Assembly (NCBI GenBank): GCA_025353435.1
Contig: JANXQR010000084.1
Span: forward strand, 1 to 11,207
Reading direction: 5' to 3'
DNA: 11,207 nt
Source: Acidobacteriota bacterium
GTDB lineage: Bacteria; Acidobacteriota; Terriglobia; Terriglobales; Acidobacteriaceae
Part shown: one piece after another, positions 7,207 through 11,207 of the stretch
Numbering within the stretch: the first letter of the stretch is position 1
How the letters are laid out: each line of letters starts with the position of its first letter
The notes under the pieces: model-generated
What the model was told of the DNA's origin: nothing
The model's input: only the letters and a program-made list of their open reading frames with translations
Databases searched by the model: none
Translations under genes and position numbers: made by a program

Positions 7207-8452
7207 GTTGACCGCGTTCTCGGAATACTTACGCAAACACTCACACAGAATTGTGCCGGCGCTTTGGCTTTTTCTTGCCACTCTCGGGACATTGGCTCTC
7301 GCAGCGTATCCGATTTACGTGATTCGGCCATTCCGCGAGCAGACTCCCGCGGCTCTTGATCGCGCTCTCTGGGTCCTGCTGCACGATAAGCCCATCTTGT
7401 TGATCCTTGCTCTGCCGATTGCTGCGTTGGCACTTCTGATTTGGCGAAGAGCAGGTTTTGTCTCGCGACTGTTGCTCGCTCCCTCCATCCTTCTTGTTCT
7501 TCTTGCGGCCGTTTCAGCGTGGATCAACCCTTATGAGCACATGTTTCATCCGTTCGGGGAGCCGCACTATATCGCAGCCCAGCAAGCCTCCCTCGACGCG
7601 GGCGACATGGTCATCGCGGTCACTCTTGGAGGAGAGAGTCGCGCCTATGCAATTCGCGAAATGGGATATCACCACATTGTGAACGATCGGCTGCACGGAT
7701 TGCCGATTGTGGTCACCTATTGAACGCTCTGCCACACGGGTCTGGTCTGGACCCGCAGCTTGAACGGACGCGAATTTCACTTTCACCTCGCGGGCATCAA
7801 CAACCAGAATTTCCTGATGCGCGATGAGGAGACCGGGAGCTATTGGCAGCAGGTAACAGGCGAGGCTATCGCAGGACCTTTGAAAGGGCAGCATCTAACT
7901 CTGATTCCGCAGGACGAACTCAGCTTCGGCCTCTGGAAAAAGTGGCAGCCGAATGGCACCGTTTTGGCGCCGCTGGCAAATTACGACTCCAAGTACGAAA
8001 AAGCCGATTGGGAGAAAGAGTATTCCAAGCTGCCGACTGTGATCCATGGGAATCAGGGCACACTATCTGACCGAGAAACCATTATCGGCGTCGTGCGGAA
8101 TGGTGCAGCCCAGGCGTATCCGCTAAGCAGCCTGACAGTTCAGTCGCCGGTGCTAATCGATAAAGTTGGCGGTGCGCCTATCATGCTCGTGCTTGGCCCC
8201 GACGGGAAATCAGTGCGTGTCTTCTCCCGCACCATTGCAGGAGGCGCGCTTGAGTTTTACGGCCGTGGCGAGATCAAGGGCGGCGAACCGTGGGCGTTGC
8301 TCGAATCCGGTTCCTTGACCGAATGGAGCTTCGACGGATGTGCGCTGACTGGCGAATTGAAGGGACAGTGTCTCGAGCGAATCGATGCCCTGAAAGATTA
8401 CTGGTTCGACTGGCAACACTACCATCCGAACTCCGGCATCTACAGGCACTGA
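7205..8452 (+). CDS. DUF3179 membrane selenoprotein (in-frame TGA = Sec173)
   Basis: Read through TGA at 7721-7723, one frame gives 415 residues: three hydrophobic segments (about 15-40, 62-80, 87-107) and then a DUF3179 domain. The TGA sits in VVTY-U-TLCHTG, exactly where DUF3179 proteins have the first Cys of their TYCxLC motif, so the product would carry U173-T-L-C176, a selenenylsulfide-type redox pair. Family sequence continues without shift on both sides: YHHIVNDRLHGLPIVVTY before, and WQQVTGEAIAGPLKG, GAAQAYPLSSL, VFSRTIAGGALEF, SFDGCALTGEL and KDYWFDWQHYHP after. A SECIS-like hairpin follows the TGA and selC, selD and selA lie just downstream. The start is ATG 7205 and the true stop is TGA 8450-8452, at the family's normal end. 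The biochemical role of DUF3179 is not established; a thiol/selenol redox role in the periplasm or at the membrane is inferred. The alternative, a nonsense mutation, is far less likely given these coincidences. Confidence 0.9.
7721..7758 (+). promoter_or_regulatory. Sec UGA codon and bacterial SECIS-like hairpin
   Basis: After the TGA (7721-7723) a perfect 6-bp stem forms between CGGGTC (7737-7742) and GACCCG (7750-7755), closing the loop TGGTCTG. A T-G wobble can extend it to leave GGTCT as a five-base loop. Outside, CTG (7729-7731) can pair with CAG (7756-7758) across a 5-base bulge. In E. coli fdhF, SelB recognises an apical loop with the same GGUCU core about 18 nt after the UGA; here the first loop G lies 20 nt after it, inside the range accepted for bacterial SECIS elements. 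The bulged U of the fdhF stem is not seen. Confidence 0.8.
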
Positions 8453-8604
8453 GTGAGATTGGCATCCAGGTTTCGAAATCGGTTTTTCCTAAAGATACAT
8501 CCCCAACTTCAGATGGATGCGGGATCTGAATCTGCATGAGACGATGCAGAGCCAAGTGCACAAGTGTGCCGCGAGGGCCTTCATGGAAAGCTTTGCCTGT
8601 ATGC
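8453..8604. other. Spacer between the convergent selenoprotein gene and selC
   Basis: This 152-base stretch lies after the selenoprotein stop and before the 3' end of selC on the other strand. Its only clear structure is the tandem hairpin pair at 8508-8550. No supported coding frame was found. Confidence 0.4.
8508..8550. terminator. Tandem back-to-back hairpins, possible bidirectional terminator
   Basis: Two perfect 7-bp inverted repeats directly abut: TTCAGAT/ATCTGAA with a 9-base loop (8508-8530), then TCTGCAT/ATGCAGA with a 6-base loop (8531-8550). They lie between the convergent ends of the selenoprotein gene and selC, where a terminator or RNA-processing signal for both would be expected. 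Neither is followed by a T tract on either strand, so classical intrinsic termination is not shown. Confidence 0.4.
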
Positions 8605-8699
8605 TGGCGGAAGCGCGTGTGAGTCGAACACACCGTCGCCCGTTAAGGACGACCGCCGGTTTTGAAGACCGGGAGGATCACCGGAGCCTAAGCACTTCC
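8605..8699 (-). tRNA. selC: tRNA-Sec (anticodon TCA), selC
   Basis: A 95-nt tRNA-Sec including an encoded CCA, the same length as E. coli selC and with the anticodon TCA at the same position (nt 35-37; 8665-8663). The acceptor stem has 8 bp (GGAAGTGC with GCGCTTCC), the Sec-specific 8+5 bacterial form with a 5-bp T stem (GTGTG/CACAC) around TTCGACT. The anticodon arm is CCGGT-CTTCAAA-ACCGG. The long extra arm is 7 bp (GTCGTCC/GGGCGAC, one wobble) with a TTAAC loop. The D arm has the typical CGGT tetraloop on a six-pair stem with one C-T mismatch. The discriminator is G. Charged with serine and converted by SelA, it inserts Sec at UGA with SelB. It points away from selD and towards the selenoprotein gene. 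Confidence 0.96.
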
Positions 8700-8764
8700 G
8701 TTTGGCTGACAATTTCTCGCGCCACATCGTTCATGTTACACGTCACTCCACAAGCGGTAGGCGA

Positions 8765-9847
8765 ATGAAGGGATCAACATTGTCTGATCAAGTAACTGTC
8801 CGCTTGACCCAACAGGTGAAGGCTGGCGGCTGCGCCAGCAAACTCCCTGCTGGATCTTTGCGCCGGGTGCTGTCCGCGCTCCCGGCGCAGACCAATCCCG
8901 ATTTGCTGGTAGGTTTTGATACTTCAGACGATGCCGGCGTTTACCGTATCGGTCCAGGGCAGGCGCTGGTGCAGACAATCGACTTTTTCACTCCCCTGGT
9001 CGATGATCCGTTTACATTCGGCCAAATCGCCGCTACCAACGCGTTGAGCGATGTCTATGCCATGGGCGGTCGGCCACTCACCGCGCTCGCAGTGGTTTGC
9101 TTCCCGCCTGATGGGGATTTAGAAATCCTCGAGCAGATCATGCGTGGCGGCCTTTCAAAGATGATCGAAGCCGGGTGCACCGTTGTTGGCGGTCACTCAG
9201 TGCGCGACGTCGAGATGAAGTTTGGCTACTCGATCACAGGACTCATCGACCCGGAGCATGTCTACACAAACGCCGGAGCGGTGGTCGGAGATAGCCTGAT
9301 TCTTACCAAACCGATCGGTACGGGAGTTATCACCACGGCTCTCAAGCAAGGTAAGTCAGAACCAGCCTGGGTAGAGCGGGCCATTCGCTCGATGACAACC
9401 CTGAACAGCACTGCCTCGGGCATAGCGACAGCCTGCGCGGGCGTCCACGCGATCACAGACATTACTGGATTCGGACTGATGGGGCATGGCCGCGAAATGG
9501 CAATTGGGAGTGGCGTCACGCTCGAATTCGATACCTCTTGCGTGCCTTTCATTGACGGTGCCCTCGATGCGGTGCGAGTCGGGGCAATTCCCGGAGGCCT
9601 GATTTCCAATCGGGAATTCGCCGAGTGTCTGGTTGAGGATTTTCCGGCGAGCCAAATACCGGACGACGTTCGTGCATTGCTCTACGACCCCCAAACGTCG
9701 GGCGGCCTTCTCATTTCGGTCGCGTCAGCGGACGTGGGGGGATTGGTTACTTCGCTTCAGGAAGCCGGAATTCCTGCCGTCATGATTGGGCGCGCCTCAG
9801 GCCCGTTCACTGAAGGTGTTGGTGCGCCGGCTATCTTTCTGCGATGA
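8765..9847 (+). CDS. selD: Selenide, water dikinase (selenophosphate synthetase)
   Basis: Makes selenophosphate from selenide and ATP in the cytoplasm, the selenium donor for SelA. With ATG at 8765 the protein has 360 residues, close to the usual 345-350. The N-terminal catalytic segment reads VRLTQQVKAGGCASKL: Cys23 and Lys26 match Cys17 and Lys20 of E. coli SelD, so this is the cysteine form, not itself a selenoprotein; the second family cysteine (CGC) is replaced by Ser. Metal and ATP-site motifs follow: FDTSDDAGVY (51-60), QTIDFFTPLVDDPFTFG (70-86), NALSDVYAMGG, VVGGHSV and TDITGFGLMGHG (231-242), then DPQTSGGLL near the C-terminus. A TTG at 8780 with GAAGGGA upstream is an alternative start. 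The frame extends back to 8702, which would abut the divergent selC, and is less likely. selA follows 30 bases downstream. Confidence 0.96.
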   Translation: MKGSTLSDQVTVRLTQQVKAGGCASKLPAGSLRRVLSALPAQTNPDLLVGFDTSDDAGVYRIGPGQALVQTIDFFTPLVDDPFTFGQIAATNALSDVYAMGGRPLTALAVVCFPPDGDLEILEQIMRGGLSKMIEAGCTVVGGHSVRDVEMKFGYSITGLIDPEHVYTNAGAVVGDSLILTKPIGTGVITTALKQGKSEPAWVERAIRSMTTLNSTASGIATACAGVHAITDITGFGLMGHGREMAIGSGVTLEFDTSCVPFIDGALDAVRVGAIPGGLISNREFAECLVEDFPASQIPDDVRALLYDPQTSGGLLISVASADVGGLVTSLQEAGIPAVMIGRASGPFTEGVGAPAIFLR

Positions 9848-9877
9848 TCGGTTACGCTGAATTGGGATTGTTTAAAC

Positions 9878-11207
9878 ATGGCGACACAGGACGTGGAACA
9901 GGGCGAATCGAACAAGCGGCTCTTCCGCTCGCTGCCGTCTGTCAACGATCTGCTGTTGACGCCTTCTTGCCAATTACTTCTCAGCACTAATTCGCGCAAT
10001 GCTGTACTATTCGCAGCTCGCCAAGCCCTCGCCGACTTGCGCCTTGAAATATCCTCCGACCAACACACAGAGAACAGCCTGCACAAATGCATCGATCAGT
10101 TGTCTGACGCAATGGGAACGTACCTCGCAGTTAATCGACAGTACTCACTTCGACCGGTAATTAATGCAACCGGCGTGATTCTGCATACAAATCTTGGCCG
10201 CGCTCCTTTGAGCGATGCGGCATTACGGCACGTGGTGGAGATCGGGCACGACTATTGCAACCTCGAATTTGACCTTGAAACCGGAGTCCGAAGCCAAAGA
10301 GACGTTCATGCCGAGTCGCTTGTGCTGCGCGTGCTGGAAGGGATGGCCACGGAAGCCGCGGATCGGGAGCTGTATGGGGTCATCATCGTCAACAACTGCG
10401 CTGCGGCGACGTTTCTCGCGCTGAACTCCCTTGCCGAGAAGTCCGAGGTTATCGTTTCCCGAGGGGAGCTTGTGGAGATCGGCGGCGGCTTCCGCATCCC
10501 CGAAATCATGGAGAAGTCGGGTGCGATCCTCAGGGAAGTTGGTACCACGAATCGCACTCGCCTTGACGACTACGAGCGTGCGCTGGGATCGGCGACTGGC
10601 CTGCTGCTTCGCGTGCATCAGTCGAATTTCAGTATCGAAGGATTCGCCGAACGACCGTTGTTGCAAGAACTGGTAGCGCTCTCCAAGCGCGCAGGCATAC
10701 CGCTCTTTGAGGATCAAGGCACTGGCCTCATTTCTTCGCTGGAGCGCTTCGGAGTTAATGGTGAGCCCAGCTTGATGCAGTCATTTGGGTGCGGCGTCGA
10801 TCTCGTCGCAGCCAGCGGCGATAAGCTGCTCGGCGGTCCGCAGTGCGGCATCCTGGTTGGCAGACAGGACCTGATCGCACGCATCCGTAAGAATCCGCTG
10901 CTGAGGGCCTTTCGCGTTGATAAGCTCACTTATGCAGCGCTTGAGGCAACTTTGTTGGAGCACCTCTCCGATACCCCGGCCTCAATTCCGGTGGAACGGA
11001 TGCTTTGTATCTCGGCTGAAGATGTCATGAGCCGATGTCGCCAGATTGCGAGCGAGGTTGCATCGTCCTACCTTCAACTCGATGTTTTGCCAGTTACAAG
11101 CCTGATCGGGGGAGGAACCGCACCCAAGGCCTCGTTGCCCAGTTGCGCTCTATCATTGCGGCATCCTTCTCTCACCGCTGCGGAACTTCTTGCGACGCTT
11201 CGCGGCC
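9878..11207 (+). CDS. selA: L-seryl-tRNA(Sec) selenium transferase (3' end outside window)
   Basis: Converts Ser-tRNA-Sec to Sec-tRNA-Sec with selenophosphate. The frame is open from ATG 9878 to the window edge, 443 codons, so perhaps the last few dozen residues of the usual 460-470 are missing. It is a PLP enzyme: Lys316 in AASGDKLLGGPQCG corresponds to the Schiff-base Lys295 of E. coli SelA. Other family stretches are RPVINATGVILHTNLGRAPL, EFDLETGVRSQRD, REVGTTNRTRLDDY, LLRVHQSNFSIEGF and FEDQGTGLI. The first hundred or so residues (SLPSVNDLLLTP onward) form the N-terminal tRNA-binding domain. No strong Shine-Dalgarno precedes the ATG; the 30-base gap after selD suggests one operon. selB, not seen here, may follow. 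Confidence 0.96.
   Translation, partial: MATQDVEQGESNKRLFRSLPSVNDLLLTPSCQLLLSTNSRNAVLFAARQALADLRLEISSDQHTENSLHKCIDQLSDAMGTYLAVNRQYSLRPVINATGVILHTNLGRAPLSDAALRHVVEIGHDYCNLEFDLETGVRSQRDVHAESLVLRVLEGMATEAADRELYGVIIVNNCAAATFLALNSLAEKSEVIVSRGELVEIGGGFRIPEIMEKSGAILREVGTTNRTRLDDYERALGSATGLLLRVHQSNFSIEGFAERPLLQELVALSKRAGIPLFEDQGTGLISSLERFGVNGEPSLMQSFGCGVDLVAASGDKLLGGPQCGILVGRQDLIARIRKNPLLRAFRVDKLTYAALEATLLEHLSDTPASIPVERMLCISAEDVMSRCRQIASEVASSYLQLDVLPVTSLIGGGTAPKASLPSCALSLRHPSLTAAELLATLRG

Noticed and set aside
7125..7433. N-terminal extension of the SnoaL-like protein
   Set aside because: It runs antisense through the start of the DUF3179 gene and lacks family similarity; the domain is complete from ATG 7124.
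7205..7723. DUF3179 gene as a pseudogene or two separate genes split by a stop codon
   Set aside because: Both parts are in one frame, the stop is TGA at a conserved Cys position, a SECIS-like hairpin follows, and selC, selD and selA are adjacent. A random nonsense mutation would not explain all of this.
8450..8452. The final TGA of the DUF3179 gene as a second Sec codon
   Set aside because: It falls at the normal end of the family after WFDWQHYHP, has no Cys counterpart and no comparable hairpin at the right distance.
8702..8764. Longer SelD starting at TTG 8702
   Set aside because: It would start three bases from the divergent tRNA gene, leaving no room for a promoter, and adds residues absent from the family.
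8517..8768. 83-codon plus-strand frame across selC
   Set aside because: It runs through the tRNA-Sec gene and the tandem hairpins, so it is not coding.

Overview
The window looks like chromosomal DNA of a moderately GC-rich, Gram-negative-type bacterium. The mix of families (a DHOR-type dihaem protein, a secreted SMP-30-like lactonase, a membrane DUF3179 protein, a VC1184-type desulfurase homologue) suggests an acidobacterium or relative, but that assignment is an inference. There are no rRNA genes, insertion sequences or CRISPR arrays. Coding is dense and no gene-free stretch exceeds about 250 bases.

Left part (1-3614): the 3' end of a dihaem (DUF1111/DHOR) gene on the plus strand converges on a minus-strand MFS transporter gene followed by a possible 61-codon small gene with a good Shine-Dalgarno. 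The transporter (anion:cation symporter type) is divergent from an exported SMP-30/gluconolactonase-like enzyme. The pair would fit uptake and processing of a sugar acid or lactone.

Middle part (3783-7124), all minus strand: a SnoaL/NTF2-like protein, a VC1184-type aminotransferase class V protein with the PLP lysine but no SufS-type catalytic cysteine, and an amino-acid permease. The permease start overlaps the stop of the class V gene, so these two are very probably co-transcribed.

Right part (7205-11207) is a selenocysteine locus and the main discovery. A membrane DUF3179 protein at 7205-8452 is interrupted by an in-frame TGA at 7721-7723. The TGA lies exactly where DUF3179 proteins carry the first cysteine of their TYCxLC motif, so readthrough gives a Sec-Thr-Leu-Cys (UxxC) motif. 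About 20 nt after the TGA a perfect hairpin carries an apical loop with the GGUCU core known from the E. coli fdhF SECIS. Next to it are selC (tRNA-Sec, anticodon TCA, minus strand, 8605-8699), selD (8765-9847) and selA (from 9878, running off the window). The gene is therefore best read as a selenoprotein rather than a pseudogene, standing beside its own decoding machinery: selC supplies the tRNA, SelD makes selenophosphate, SelA converts Ser-tRNA-Sec to Sec-tRNA-Sec, and SelB, not in the window and perhaps downstream of selA, would recognise the hairpin.
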